Source: Elgaria multicarinata webbii
Taxonomy: Eukaryota > Chordata > Lepidosauria > Squamata > Anguidae
Direction of reading: 5' to 3'
Assembly: GCF_023053635.1 (NCBI RefSeq)
Contig: NC_086178.1
Coordinates: 47,700,726 to 47,764,725, forward strand
Length of the DNA stretch: 64,000 bases
The position numbers and the translations under genes are program-made. Below are positions 35,801 to 40,579 of this stretch, one piece after another (position 1 is the first letter of the stretch; every line of letters begins with the position of its first letter). The notes under the pieces are model-generated. The model did no database searches. It saw only the letters and a program-made list of their open reading frames with translations, and was not told the DNA's origin.

Positions 35801-37108
35801 CCACTCAATTATCTCTACTGTCAGAACTGCCCCTCTGAGAATTAACTCCAAGCTATTTACGAACACTAGCAGTTGAATACAAGAACTCAAAATGTTTGCT
35901 GAATTGGCAAGTGATATTTCTATTAAGAAATGGAAGACCAGCAGCTACAACCGGACCAATTGATTTTTCCCTGCTTGTTTAGTTAATATTTTACTAGGGC
36001 GGGAGGTTAGTCAGGAATGAGCTACTTTCACTTGCAAACTGATCCCACTAATACAGCTATGCTGCACCATAGACTTAGATGACTCCTTGGCTGTCTTTGC
36101 AACTCATTTATGATACCTTCCCATAGTTGTCATGCACTGACTGAGATTCCATTGATAAGCTGCCCTGCTACTTGATCACACTTATTAAATTCCATTTACT
36201 ATTCAATCTATATCTGCTGTAATTTATACTATTCTGTGGCAACATAAAGTTTTTTTATTGTCTTTATATTCTCTTGATAAGAACAGCTGGCTGGATAGTA
36301 TGGAAGAATAATTAAATGGAATAAAAATGTGAGCAATCAGGCCTTCTGCTCATACACTGTACTTTGCTCAACCCAGCACTTTGAAGGTCAGAGAAGAACA
36401 ACAAATATTTAATCGCTTGAGTAGCTGGACATGGTACTGTGATAAGGCTACAAGTATAGAATAATAGGGCTAGAAAGGACCCAAAGGTAGCTTAGTCAAG
36501 CCCCTTGCTCTAAGTGAGGATCTTATAGCCAATAATCTAGCCCCACATTAATCCATAGGATTTAGAACATGTGATTCTTCAGGTATTCTCATCCACAACT
36601 CTCGTCAGCCCTAGTCAGCATAGCCAATGGGAGGGTTTATGGGAGCTGTCAGCCAAAACATCTAGAGGGCCACAAGTGACCCACTCCTGATCTAGAGTAC
36701 ATAAATATGCCACATGGAGAGATGATGAATGAATAGGGTCCAGTACACAGAGATGGCAAAGGGAGGGGCCATAGCTCAGCAAAAAAAGTAAAGAAAAGGC
36801 ATCTATGTGTTGACAGAGAATCTAGGGGGAAGCATTTACAGATTTAGTAATTTATATTCTGAACCAATTTTGTTGTTAACCCAATGCCCACGAGTATTTT
36901 ATTGTTCCATTTAAGTATCATGGAACAATAGGCTCCCAGGAAGATTAAGGAATTAAGCAGTAGCCAAAGGAACAGCTTCTGTGCAGGAGTTATCTAGTGT
37001 GATTTTACAGTAAACGTGTCTTGCTGTCTTACCTTTCACTTGCTGCTGAGCAAGTCCGCTGCGATGTTCAGCAAAACTTTCCTGCGTCAAAACTGCCACG
37101 GAGCTCAT
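4937..37108 (-). CDS. HDLBP: HDLBP, vigilin (multi-KH RNA-binding protein), whole coding span
   Basis: Vigilin is a cytosolic and ER-associated RNA-binding protein that binds mRNAs and tRNAs through tandem KH domains and is linked to translation of secretory-pathway mRNAs, sterol metabolism and heterochromatin. Twenty-six coding exons on the - strand, each with matching GT and AG sites, join without a phase conflict into 1268 codons (1267 aa); human vigilin is 1268 aa. The order is an acidic N-terminus ([19 protein letters not shown]), a cryptic KH-like unit (aa 78-149), fourteen KH domains (about aa 150-1196) and a basic tail ending [23 protein letters not shown] loops seen: GKNG, GPKG, GKKG, GKSG, GQKG, GKGG, GAKG, GKGG, GPKG, GQKG, GRKG, GARG. 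Two are degenerate: GPFN (domain 2) and RKGQ (domain 10). Identification is certain; a few acceptors have close in-phase alternatives. Confidence 0.98.
5024..5888 (-). other. HDLBP intron 25 (after coding exon 25)
   Basis: An 865-bp intron. I see no recognisable repeat or gene. It is AT-rich with short homopolymers only. Confidence 0.6.
5889..6017 (-). CDS. HDLBP: HDLBP coding exon 25
   Basis: This exon has 129 nt, phase 0, and encodes 43 residues beginning [20 protein letters not shown] and ending [11 protein letters not shown]. It is the low-complexity linker after the last KH domain (aa about 1197-1239). Donor GTAGGT; acceptor GTTGCAG. Confidence 0.97.
6231..6347 (-). CDS. HDLBP: HDLBP coding exon 24 (KH14, C-terminal half)
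   Basis: This exon has 117 nt, phase 0, reading [20 protein letters not shown] to ILNLEEEY. It supplies the third beta strand and last helix of the final KH domain, whose GARG loop is on exon 23. Donor GTGAGT; acceptor CATTGCAG. Confidence 0.97.
6673..7693 (-). mobile_element. 5'-truncated L1 LINE, antisense to the + strand (sense to HDLBP)
   Basis: A - strand open frame (7675 down to 6860, 271 residues) reads as the C-terminal part of L1 ORF2. Motifs include [18 protein letters not shown], then [20 protein letters not shown] (the family's C-terminal CCHC-like region), ending [16 protein letters not shown] 3' UTR and an A-rich tail (T-rich on + near 6673-6712) follow. A likely target duplication TAGCTACTCCT (6662-6672) and TAGCTATTCCT (7694-7704) brackets it with one mismatch. 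The insertion sits in the intron between HDLBP exons 24 and 23. The intact frame suggests modest age. Confidence 0.85.
7917..8102 (-). CDS. HDLBP: HDLBP coding exon 23 (end of KH13, start of KH14)
   Basis: This exon has 186 nt, phase 0: [20 protein letters not shown], then [20 protein letters not shown]. It carries the end of the GRKG-loop KH domain begun on exon 22 and the start of the final KH domain with a canonical GARG loop. Donor GTCAGT; acceptor CCCCTCAG. Confidence 0.97.
8285..8428 (-). CDS. HDLBP: HDLBP coding exon 22 (KH13 N-terminal part)
   Basis: This exon has 144 nt, phase 0: [20 protein letters not shown], then [20 protein letters not shown] and PDKDDESQ. Canonical GRKG loop. 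Donor GTGAGG; acceptor TTATCCTAG. The intron to exon 23 is only 182 bp. Confidence 0.97.
8575..8945 (+). repeat. Diverged LINE 3' fragment (L2/CR1-like)
   Basis: The + strand keeps a weak trace of the C-terminal LINE motif around a 'FSVVAP...W' segment near 8677-8705, followed by a T-rich 3' UTR-like region ending in AAATAAATG near 8936. Assigned by resemblance only. Confidence 0.4.
9862..10491 (+). mobile_element. Young 5'-truncated L1 LINE with 16-bp target duplication
   Basis: The insert proper is 9878-10475. A perfect 16-bp direct repeat AATTGAAGCTTTATGT flanks it (9862-9877 and 10476-10491). The + strand frame to 10285 is the last part of L1 ORF2 ([28 protein letters not shown], ending EVMRFWKQE), closely related to the - strand copy at 6673-7693. 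A short 3' UTR and an A-rich tail follow. The perfect duplication and open frame point to a recent insertion. It lies antisense to HDLBP in the intron between exons 22 and 21. Confidence 0.93.
10576..10710 (-). CDS. HDLBP: HDLBP coding exon 21 (KH12 C-terminal half)
   Basis: This exon has 135 nt, phase 0: [20 protein letters not shown], ending [13 protein letters not shown]. It completes the KH domain whose GQKG loop is on exon 20. Donor GTATGT; acceptor TTTTTTAG. Confidence 0.97.
11165..11269 (-). CDS. HDLBP: HDLBP coding exon 20 (KH12 N-terminal half)
   Basis: This exon has 105 nt, phase 0: [20 protein letters not shown], then [15 protein letters not shown]. Canonical GQKG loop. Donor GTGAGC; acceptor GCATTTCAG. 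Confidence 0.97.
11419..12205. repeat. CR1 fragments with a nested L2-type tail
   Basis: 11419-11492 is a - strand CR1 3' end (GTTGGAAGGGGCC and CCATCGAGT words next to a CATAGAATCATAG tail). 11715-11800 and 11925-12205 are + strand CR1 ORF2 and 3' pieces. They are split by 11801-11924, an L2-type 3' tail (AGATTGTAAGCC, then GTGCTATATAAATAAATAA). ATGA stands on both sides of the insert (11797-11800 and 11925-11928), a possible target duplication. Confidence 0.7.
12300..12454 (-). CDS. HDLBP: HDLBP coding exon 19 (KH11 C-terminal part with acidic insert)
   Basis: This exon has 155 nt. The first two bases complete a split codon from exon 18. It encodes an acidic, low-complexity insert ([19 protein letters not shown]) and then [20 protein letters not shown] and AAKEALQ. 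Donor GTAAGTGAG. The acceptor may be CACAG before 12454 or, 12 nt further in, CTGCAG before 12442; both keep frame and change only four residues of the insert. Confidence 0.93.
12569..12936. mobile_element. Palindromic non-autonomous DNA element
   Basis: The two ends are inverted copies: CAGCCCA...TGGC...TAATTTACCAG near 12586-12613 answers CTGGTAAATTATGCCATGG...TGGGCTG near 12892-12917. The interior resembles the sequence at 62873-63150 (both have GTCATGC/GTCGTGC followed by GAGGGTTAGACA). No coding capacity. Boundaries are approximate. Confidence 0.55.
13158..13296 (-). CDS. HDLBP: HDLBP coding exon 18 (KH11 N-terminal part)
   Basis: This exon has 139 nt and ends one base into a codon: [20 protein letters not shown], then [20 protein letters not shown] and DREEST. 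Canonical GPKG loop. Donor GTACGAG; acceptor ACTTGTAG. Confidence 0.97.
13447..13910 (-). repeat. Unclassified interspersed repeat sharing an 'ATAGCC...AAGCTC...GGGCGGTT' terminus
   Basis: It begins with a TTTATT-rich stretch, then CCCCATAGCCAAAGCTC and TGGGTGGTTTACAAAAG, and runs through an A-rich part into a GC-richer body (GGCCCTTTCCCTTGTTGCC, CGAGCTTCCCTCGGAGTAGG). Short pieces of the same terminus occur at 31190-31245 and 50949-51010. I recognise it as a common squamate dispersed repeat but cannot assign its class. Confidence 0.6.
14183..14208. repeat. (TC)n simple repeat
   Basis: About 26 nt of TC units with one interruption, in an otherwise unremarkable stretch of the intron between HDLBP exons 18 and 17 (13911-14672). 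Confidence 0.85.
14673..14891 (-). CDS. HDLBP: HDLBP coding exon 17 (KH10, degenerate loop)
   Basis: This exon has 219 nt, phase 0, one whole KH domain on one exon: [20 protein letters not shown], then [20 protein letters not shown] and on to RILEIIDDL. The usual GXXG loop is replaced by RKGQ, also true of the mammalian protein as I recall it, so this KH fold is predicted to bind RNA weakly or not at all. Donor GTGAGTG; acceptor TTTGCAG. Confidence 0.97.
15015..15236 (-). CDS. HDLBP: HDLBP coding exon 16 (KH9)
   Basis: This exon has 222 nt, phase 0, a complete KH domain: [20 protein letters not shown], then [20 protein letters not shown] and on to [12 protein letters not shown] loop. Donor GTGAGA; acceptor CCATGTAG. 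Confidence 0.97.
15277..15480 (-). repeat. tRNA-derived SINE (MIR/CORE-like layout), - strand
   Basis: On the - strand it starts with an A-box-like TATAGTGGTTAGC (15462-15474), then a B-box-like GGATTCTAATCC (15424-15435), then the GGTGACTTTGGGCCAGTC body and an AT-rich tail. Sister copies are at 37168-37392 and 52885-53118. Confidence 0.8.
15906..16245. repeat. Two adjacent SINEs in opposite orientation
   Basis: 15906-16092 is a - strand SINE: on the + strand it begins with the GAGTCAGACCACTGGTC tail, and the diverged promoter end is at 16040-16092. 16096-16245 is a + strand SINE with a B-box-like GGGTTTGAATCTC (16143-16155) and a GACCTTAGGCAAG body. Confidence 0.65.
16922..17098 (+). repeat. 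tRNA-derived SINE with A and B boxes
   Basis: A box TAGCTTAGTGGTA (16934-16946) and B box GGTTCGAGCC (16965-16974) have tRNA-like spacing. The non-tRNA body GGCAAGACCTCTGCCTGG follows. It lacks a foldable tRNA 3' half, so it is a SINE and not a tRNA gene. Confidence 0.8.
17099..17310. mobile_element. MITE-like element with 13-bp terminal inverted repeats
   Basis: GGGCATGTCTAGA at 17099-17111 is answered by TGTAGACATTCCC at 17298-17310 (11 of 13 match). The interior is full of GGGATC/GATCC palindromes. No clear target duplication. No coding capacity. Confidence 0.55.
17430..17602 (+). repeat. SINE copy, 3' part well preserved
   Basis: It has a B-box-like AGATTCAATCCCC (17455-17467), then GAAACCCTGGAGAGCTGCTG and GGGCTAGATGGGCTC, ending AGGCAGCTTCC. 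It belongs to the same family as the element at 16922-17098. Confidence 0.7.
18343..18686. repeat. Palindromic element, CR1 tail and copied HDLBP intron-exon junction
   Basis: 18343-18482 is a diverged member of the 'CTCCCATCA / GATGGGAG' palindromic family. 18540-18582 is a - strand CR1 3' end (CATAGAATAGTAGAGTTGG and AGGGGCCTACAAGG). It abuts without a gap 18583-18686, a 104-bp direct copy of 22903-23006, with six mismatches counted by eye. The copied piece holds the polypyrimidine tract, AAG acceptor and first 12 nt of HDLBP exon 13. It lies 7 nt behind the exon 15 donor. Confidence 0.85.
18693..18911 (-). CDS. HDLBP: HDLBP coding exon 15 (KH8)
   Basis: This exon has 219 nt, phase 0, a complete KH domain: [20 protein letters not shown], then [20 protein letters not shown] and on to [12 protein letters not shown] loop. 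Donor GTGAGA; acceptor GCCTCATAG. Confidence 0.97.
19050..20646 (-). mobile_element. Tc1-like DNA transposon, nearly full length, IR/DR type
   Basis: The element is 1597 bp, bounded by TA dinucleotides (19048-19049 and 20647-20648). Terminal inverted repeats are about 215 bp (19050-19264 and 20431-20646) and differ at roughly a dozen sites. Each repeat carries an outer GTGTGAAAAAGAAAGT-like and an inner GTGTGAAAAAGTAAGT motif about 185 bp apart, the IR/DR layout of Sleeping Beauty-type elements. The transposase on the - strand starts at [20 protein letters not shown] (helix-turn-helix). It shows [22 protein letters not shown] and [11 protein letters not shown], a DD34E triad. The frame is broken at least twice (near 20040 and after 19783) and short of a few codons after [11 protein letters not shown], so this copy cannot act by itself. 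It lies in the HDLBP intron between exons 15 and 14. Confidence 0.95.
21622..21729. repeat. Palindromic short element (ACTACAACTCCCA-type family)
   Basis: GGTGCCCTCCAGATGTTTTG at 21623-21642 is answered by CAAAACACTTGGAGGGCACC at 21707-21726. The arms also carry ACAACTCCCATCA and its partner GGGAGTTGTAGT. Other copies: 33737-33830, 36585-36685, 40580-40690, 49000-49075 and 63757-63885. The family is dispersed and non-coding. Confidence 0.75.
22032..22406 (+). mobile_element. Non-autonomous hAT element with 8-bp target duplication
   Basis: The element is 22040-22398 (359 bp), with ends CAGGAGTGGGAAAC and GTTCCCCACCCCTG, hAT-type terminal inverted repeats. The 8-bp flanks CTTAAAGG (22032-22039) and CTTTAAGG (22399-22406) differ at one base. 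No transposase. A second copy of the family is at 51996-52304. Confidence 0.85.
22526..22657 (-). CDS. HDLBP: HDLBP coding exon 14 (KH7 C-terminal part)
   Basis: This exon has 132 nt, phase 0: [20 protein letters not shown], then [20 protein letters not shown] and QKEL. It completes the KH domain with the GKGG loop on exon 13. Donor GTAAGA; acceptor ACTGTAG. Confidence 0.97.
22828..22914 (-). CDS. HDLBP: HDLBP coding exon 13 (KH7 N-terminal part)
   Basis: This exon has 87 nt, phase 0: [20 protein letters not shown], then [13 protein letters not shown] loop. Donor GTGAGA. The acceptor is the less common AAG (TTTTCTTTGTAAG). Its junction and upstream intron were copied to 18583-18686. Confidence 0.96.
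23090..23345 (+). repeat. Old CR1 3' fragment
   Basis: The + strand keeps CR1-type words (a CAAGATGTAGCGATGG segment and AAATTCATGGAGG) in strongly diverged sequence. Same subfamily as 47145-47393 and 61440-62168. Confidence 0.55.
23492..23605 (-). CDS. HDLBP: HDLBP coding exon 12 (KH6 C-terminal part)
   Basis: This exon has 114 nt, phase 0: [20 protein letters not shown], then [18 protein letters not shown]. It completes the KH domain with the GQKG loop on exon 11. Donor GTAGGA; acceptor TTCTTTCAG. Confidence 0.97.
23735..24511 (+). mobile_element. CR1 LINE, 5'-truncated, with palindromic/tandem DNA at its 5' junction
   Basis: From about 23820 the + strand keeps an open CR1 ORF2 C-terminus with no stop until 24418-24420: [40 protein letters not shown] and [20 protein letters not shown]. 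The 3' UTR with GGACTCGATGGCCTTGTAGG follows, and the CR1-type tail of ATTCTATG octamers (24484-24511). In front of it, 23735-23818 holds three tandem 20-bp units (TATATGACATATAGCAATAC type) and perfect palindromes such as ATTGCTATA-TGACA-TATAGCAAT. The open frame implies a fairly young copy. Confidence 0.9.
24560..25000. repeat. Diverged sequence with repeated 'TGYRYACATTTTGG' motifs
   Basis: TGTGTACATTTTGGAAAG (24700-24717) and TGCATACATTTTGGGG (24811-24826), with related TGTGCAC/GTGCACA words, recur through the stretch like a degenerate tandem array. Family unknown. The rest of this intron to 25230 shows nothing else. Confidence 0.35.
25231..25335 (-). CDS. HDLBP: HDLBP coding exon 11 (KH6 N-terminal part)
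   Basis: This exon has 105 nt, phase 0: [20 protein letters not shown], then [19 protein letters not shown] loop. The RDT in helix 2 differs from the REI I recall in the human protein. Donor GTAACA; acceptor TTTTTCAG. The 184-bp intron to exon 10 has half of a CTCCCA-type palindrome at about 25390-25458. Confidence 0.96.
25520..25659 (-). CDS. HDLBP: HDLBP coding exon 10 (KH5 C-terminal part)
   Basis: This exon has 140 nt. The first two bases finish an Ile codon begun on exon 9. It reads [20 protein letters not shown], then [20 protein letters not shown] and ELASRM. Donor GTAAGC; acceptor TATTTACAG. Confidence 0.96.
25835..25985 (-). repeat. Polypyrimidine tract, G-rich in the HDLBP pre-mRNA
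   Basis: About 150 nt of almost pure C/T on the + strand, with five CCC tracts spaced by single T's at 25932-25950. The transcribed RNA reads GGGAGGGAGGGAGGGAGGG there, a textbook G-quadruplex pattern. It lies some 180-330 nt upstream of the exon 10 acceptor. Confidence 0.85.
26107..26271. repeat. Two consecutive perfect inverted repeats
   Basis: ATGCCTGGCTC (26107-26117) is answered by GAGCCAGGCAT (26134-26144). AAACTAGCATTTCTGGAA (26186-26203) is answered by TTCCAGAAATGCTAGTTT (26254-26271). The arms are 11 and 18 bp with no mismatch and loops of 16 and 50 nt. They may be the core of an unnamed DNA element. Confidence 0.85.
26736..26876 (+). repeat. L2-type LINE 3' tail with (AAT)n
   Basis: TTAGATTGTAAGCC, then CAGCACCATGTACATTGATG and GTGCTATATAAATAAAT, running into an (AAT)n tract. 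The same tail occurs at 11801-11924 (+) and, reversed, at 38942-39085 and 57468-57565. Confidence 0.75.
26927..27005 (-). CDS. HDLBP: HDLBP coding exon 9 (KH5 N-terminal part)
   Basis: This exon has 79 nt and ends one base into a codon: [20 protein letters not shown], then GKSGAN. GKSG loop. Donor GTGAGT; acceptor TATGTAG. Phases 1 and 2 here and in exon 10 fit each other exactly. Confidence 0.96.
27006..27510 (-). other. HDLBP intron between exons 9 and 8
   Basis: A 505-bp intron. I see only a short A-rich (AATAATAAAA) patch near 27066-27083. No recognisable element. Confidence 0.6.
27511..27615 (-). CDS. HDLBP: HDLBP coding exon 8 (KH4 C-terminal part)
   Basis: This exon has 105 nt, phase 0: [20 protein letters not shown], then [15 protein letters not shown]. 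Donor GTGAGT. The acceptor is CAAG (TCTCTTGCAACAAG), again an AAG form. Confidence 0.96.
27785..27990 (+). repeat. L2-type LINE ORF2 C-terminal fragment
   Basis: The + strand around 27910-27955 translates to a LINE C-terminal motif ([12 protein letters not shown]-like) and is flanked by diverged sequence. Old and non-functional. The rest of this intron (27616-28339) shows nothing else. Confidence 0.45.
28340..28447 (-). CDS. HDLBP: HDLBP coding exon 7 (KH4 N-terminal part)
   Basis: This exon has 108 nt, phase 0: [20 protein letters not shown], then [20 protein letters not shown] loop. Donor GTATGA; acceptor TTTTCTAG. Confidence 0.97.
28825..29031 (-). CDS. HDLBP: HDLBP coding exon 6 (KH3)
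   Basis: This exon has 207 nt, phase 0, a complete KH domain: [20 protein letters not shown], then [20 protein letters not shown] and on to [13 protein letters not shown] loop. Donor GTAACC; acceptor TGCCCCCAG. Confidence 0.97.
29079..29105. repeat. (TG)n microsatellite
   Basis: About 27 nt of TG units 48 bp upstream of the exon 6 acceptor. In the pre-mRNA it is a CA repeat, a known hnRNP L type binding context. The remainder of this intron (29106-30069) shows no recognisable element. Confidence 0.85.
30070..30285 (-). CDS. HDLBP: HDLBP coding exon 5 (KH2, degenerate loop)
   Basis: This exon has 216 nt, phase 0, a complete KH domain: [20 protein letters not shown], then [20 protein letters not shown] and on to RVKKIYEEK. 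The loop reads GPFN instead of GXXG, so weak RNA binding is expected. Donor GTATGG; acceptor TTTCTCAG. Confidence 0.97.
30286..31320 (-). other. HDLBP intron between exons 5 and 4
   Basis: A 1035-bp intron. It holds a G-rich run near 30659-30676, a (CATT)-rich patch with a short piece of the 'ATAGC..AAGCTC' dispersed repeat at 31190-31245, and no gene. Confidence 0.6.
31321..31527 (-). CDS. HDLBP: HDLBP coding exon 4 (KH1)
   Basis: This exon has 207 nt, phase 0, a complete KH domain: [20 protein letters not shown], then [20 protein letters not shown] and on to [12 protein letters not shown] loop. Donor GTAAGC; acceptor TTTGCTGTAG. Confidence 0.97.
32168..32636. mobile_element. hAT-like non-autonomous element, diverged
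   Basis: The left end CAAGGGTGCATAACC (from 32168) and right end TTTTTGCACCCCTG (to about 32633) are inverted copies of a CAGGGGTGCA-type hAT terminus. Flanking octamers match only partly. No coding capacity. Confidence 0.5.
32690..32985 (+). repeat. L2-type LINE 3' fragment
   Basis: The + strand has a GGGCCTTATGAAATTGATCA stretch, then a T-rich 3' UTR and a TATACCACCCTGAAACCC tail resembling L2 3' ends. Strongly diverged. Confidence 0.45.
33737..33830. repeat. Palindromic short element
   Basis: Member of the family at 21622-21729: GGTGCCCTCCAGATGGCCAT is answered by CACATCTGGAAGACACC. The stretch from 33831 to 34461 and that from 32986 to 33736 show nothing else I recognise. Confidence 0.65.
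34462..34677 (-). CDS. HDLBP: HDLBP coding exon 3 (cryptic N-terminal KH-like unit)
   Basis: This exon has 216 nt, phase 0: [20 protein letters not shown], then [20 protein letters not shown] and on to ARLQTQ. It has the length and exon layout of the KH units that follow but no GXXG loop (FGEGEQ at that place). It is normally not counted among the 14 KH domains. Donor GTGACT; acceptor CTTGAGCAG. Confidence 0.97.
34771..34845. repeat. Short dispersed repeat ('TTGCAATCCTA...GGAGCAAGCCCC' type)
   Basis: GGTTGCAATCCTAGATCC, then TTACCTGGGAGCAAGCCCCA and CTGAACTCA. Similar words occur at about 42925-42980, 47808-47835, 51926-51980, 60538-60680 and 62200-62255. It is a very common squamate repeat of class unknown to me. 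Confidence 0.5.
35311..35465 (-). CDS. HDLBP: HDLBP coding exon 2 (acidic N-terminal linker)
   Basis: This exon has 155 nt. The first two bases complete a Val codon. It encodes [20 protein letters not shown], then [20 protein letters not shown] and [11 protein letters not shown]. The acceptor is taken as CTCTAG before 35465, which gives [10 protein letters not shown] and matches the human length. A second acceptor, TTACAG before 35459, is 6 nt further and in frame. Donor GTGGGT. Confidence 0.94.
35466..37032 (-). other. HDLBP intron between exons 2 and 1
   Basis: A 1.57-kb AT-rich intron. Apart from a partial CTCCCA-type palindromic fragment near 36585-36685 I see no gene or repeat. Confidence 0.6.
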
Positions 37109-37145
37109 GGTCGATTTCCCACCCACACACAATCCGGGTATGCCA
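37033..37145 (-). CDS. HDLBP: HDLBP coding exon 1 (start codon)
   Basis: The coding part is 37033-37108, with ATG at 37106-37108 in a good context (A at -3: CGACCATGAGC). It reads [20 protein letters not shown], then QQQVK, and ends one base into a codon. The exon seems to begin at 37145 after a pyrimidine-rich ATAACCAG acceptor, leaving 37 nt of 5' UTR. This start matches the known vigilin N-terminus. Donor GTAAGA. Confidence 0.95.
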
Positions 37146-37167
37146 CTGGTTATAGGAAAGGAAAGGT

Positions 37168-37392
37168 GTCATTTATTTATTATTACTGCATTTATATCCC
37201 GCTTTTTTTCTTCCAAGGAAGATAATCCTCCTCCTCTCCATTTTATCCTCACAACAACCACCCTGTGAGGTAGGCTGGGCTGAGAGTCTGTGACTGGCCC
37301 GAAGTCACCCAGTGGGTTTCCATGGCCGAGTGGGGACTAGAACTAAGATCTCCTGAATCCCAGTCGAACACTTTAGTTACTATACCACATTG
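37168..37392 (-). repeat. tRNA-derived SINE, - strand
   Basis: The promoter end is at the right (- strand GTGGTATAGTAACTAAAGTG, then GTTCTAGTCCCC). The body has TGACTTCGGGCCAGTCACAG, and the AT-rich tail is at 37168-37205. It inserted 22 bp upstream (in transcript terms) of the start-codon exon. Sister copies are at 15277-15480 and 52885-53118. Confidence 0.85.
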
Positions 37393-38944
37393 ATAGTCAC
37401 TATGGCATATTTAAAATAAATAAATACATATATAAATAGGGAAAGCTAGATTGAAATAGAAGTACCACAAGTGACCACTCGCCTGGCATATGTAATAAAG
37501 TGCCCTTGGCTGAGCAGGCAATTGTATCACCTCCTCCTAGCCACAACAAACTTTCCCAGGGCTGCAAGTGGTGTCATGGTATCCTTTCCAGCCAACCCAC
37601 CAAGAGATTGATGCATTGTATTGTATTACTGCTGTACTGTATTGCCCCTAGAAGACTTTTCAAAGCTGGGAAAGATGGCTGCAATAGGATGACTGCACTT
37701 ATTTTCTGTCTAGAAATAGCACTGAACTGCTATCACCACTCTCCTCCAACAGCCTTAAAGGTCCAGGACAGAAAGCTACAACAACATTTGCAATAGTTTC
37801 TATAATGGCGGAATGTCAGCTAATGGTGGAAAGTAGCGTCGTAAGTAGCGTCACAAAACGTAAAGTGAAGGATGCTATCATCTAGGAAAATCAGTGTGTC
37901 TCTGCTACATCTACCATAAATATTGTGCTATAACGGATGTAACTCTAGTTCAGTTCTCACATAGCCTCAGCACATAGCTTTTACATTCAACAGGGCATGG
38001 GAATGAACTTTGGCCTCAAATGTTCCCTGCTCCCCAAAGCACAGAACCGTCAACGTGACCAGGACCATAAGCATATAGAGATGTATGTGCAAGACCCTGC
38101 TATATACATGCCAGGGCTGTATGGAAAACTATCCTTTACTATATATCAATTGTTAAGGTCTTTGGCCATTTCTCATAGACTCAATTACTATCCTACCACA
38201 ATTCTATAGCCTCTACCACAGGCTCTTTTTTTCATGACCAACAGTGCTGTATGTGAAACAATATTTTTAGCTAAAGGACACTCCATCCATAATATTACAG
38301 TATAAAATTATTATTCTAATTCCTTAGCCAATCTGACAACAACAGCCAGTTTCAGATATGCCTGCCAAGCTTCTTGCAATCAGCAATCCAAATAATATCC
38401 ATTTCCTATTTCTGACAACAAGAAGTAAAAGATAGCTAATAGGCCTTATACTCCATAAAACTTTCCAGCACTACTTTCAATCCAATTAGACAAGGCTGGC
38501 CTTCAAATATCCTATGGAACAGGCTGACTGTGTTTTATGTGAAAGGTGCTTCCTTTTCAGCCCTGCTGCTTGTTAATTATAAGAATTAGGCAATATCCAG
38601 CTAAATTATAATCCTTTTTCACTTTCTCTCTGCTATTATATCTCTCTTTTCTATTCCCTTTAATTATCTTCTTTCTAAGCTAGTACAGGCATTTTAAGAA
38701 TCTATGTAGAATTTCTCCCTTTCATTATTTTATCACTTTTTCTTGTACTTTAAAAGAACAACAATGGGCAACAATTTTTACAAGGGGACCAGAGCATTCA
38801 AGGTATGAGTTAACACTAAGCAGTTACCAGAATGTTAGGAATAAATCACATTAAACAAAGCTGGAATCCACTTTCAGTGCTGGGCAGGAACCTTAGCCCA
38901 CTATGTAGTCCCAGTCATTTCCAGTGCAATATATAGGGCATTTG

Positions 38945-38986
<42 letters not shown>

Positions 38987-39329
38987 TATTTATTTATATA
39001 GCACCATCAATGTACATGGTGCTGTACAGAGTAAAACAGTAAATAGCAAGACTCTGCCGCATAGGCTTACAATCTAATAAAATCATAGTAAAACAATAAG
39101 GAGGGGAAGAGAATGCAAACAGGCACAGGGTAGGGTAAGCATGCACAGGGTAGGGTAAAACTACTAGTCTTAAAATACTTGTTTTAAAACAGACACAAAA
39201 ATGTGAAGCTATTAGTCTTTGGTTTCTGTATTCAGTACAGTAAGACAATCCATATATGGTAAACTATTGTATTGTTGTACTTAATGTTTTTCCCCACCTC
39301 GATCCAAAGGGAGAGGCAGGTAAGAAATA

Positions 39330-39378
<49 letters not shown>

Positions 39379-39708
39379 TCCGCAATATGGTCAAAGAAGT
39401 TGACCAAAGAACTATGGTCAAAGTTTTTTGCTACAATGTTTCACATTCTGCAAAGTTTTTCTTGCAGAATGGTGGAACTTGTAGTTTAAATCCAAACTAG
39501 AATACTGTTAAAATAACCGGGATACAAAGGTGCACTGTGTATCCCCTTTAAAAACCACCCTGAGGTACAAGTAATTGGGAGATCATAATATGTACACTTG
39601 CAAGTCCATGCATGACTGATGGGCACTACAAAAACCACATGTTCAAAAGTACTATGGGCCAAATGTCTGACATACAACACTTTCCACCACACAGATTTGT
39701 AAACTTAC
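37393..39708 (-). other. HDLBP 5' UTR intron with an L2 tail and two (ATT)n tracts
   Basis: 38942-39085 is a reversed L2-type tail (ATTATT run, then ATAGCACCATCAATGTACAT and GGCTTACAATCTAAT). A second (ATT)n tract is at 39335-39377. Otherwise AT-rich DNA with no recognisable gene or repeat. Confidence 0.6.
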
Positions 39709-39773
39709 CAGCTAAATGGTCAGTAGCCAGAAAGTCCGTCCTGTGAGGTGCCTGTTTGTCAGCCTGCCAGCTT
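39709..39773 (-). other. HDLBP: Probable HDLBP 5' untranslated exon
   Basis: On the - strand a 65-nt block lies between a TTTCCCCTTTCTGAAAAGCAG acceptor and a CTG|GTAAGT donor. It includes GGCAGGCTGACAAACAGG and GGACGGACTTTCTGGCTACT. The wording resembles the mammalian HDLBP 5' UTR exon that precedes the start-codon exon, as I remember it. Acceptors at 39770, 39773 and 39776 are all possible. Confidence 0.65.
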
Positions 39774-40579
39774 CTGCTTTTCAGAAAGGGGAAAAAAAGT
39801 TATTCAGCTCTAAGAGAGCTAAAATTCCATTATCAGAAATATAATAATATAATTATCTCATTGGCCTGGAAATCCCCCTGGTAAATCTGAGCCAGGACCC
39901 AACGTATAAATAAAATTTCAAATTTGCCTTTCAACAAGAGTTGTCCACCACCACACACAAAAGAATACAGTAAAAATCACAAGATTATATTTTAAATTAT
40001 CACACACAAAAGGCGGCAACGTATCAGTTCACCCACATTTCAGTATCCCAGAGTTCAAAATCCTGTCAAAACAGAAGTGTTTTTAAAGCACATCTAAATG
40101 GGCAAATTGTGTGGCTTTCCTTTGCAAGAGAATTCTATGAGTGAAACATCACCAAAAATATATTGAGAACTATGCAATCAGAGCTTTCCTTTTCATCCAG
40201 TTCTGTCACAGCTGAAGAGACAAACCTCAATTTAGTCAGAAAGGATAATCTCCTTTGCTTTTAGCAAAAGCTCCAGCTGTGTGCAGCCCCCCAACCAACT
40301 AACCCACATATAATGTCTCTGGAGCGTAGCCAAAGTTTGGATAAATCAAATTGCTATTTACAGGGTGTTAGACCAAAAGAAGGACAAATATCACAAATCT
40401 GTCTAAACAGAGGTTATAACAGTGTCACTTAAGGTTTTGTTTTCTAAATAAATCAATCTTTCTGTCAGAGTGTCATGCGTGCTCTAGTATAGCAAACAGT
40501 AAGGCATTATCTCATATTTTATCTCAAAGTCCTACTGCAAACATCAATTGATTGCCCATGAAGACTTTTCCATCCTAGA

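Noticed and set aside
38942-39377. ATT-rich arrays as possible CRISPR-like or satellite repeats
   Set aside because: They are simple (ATT)n microsatellites, one attached to an L2-type tail, without spacers.
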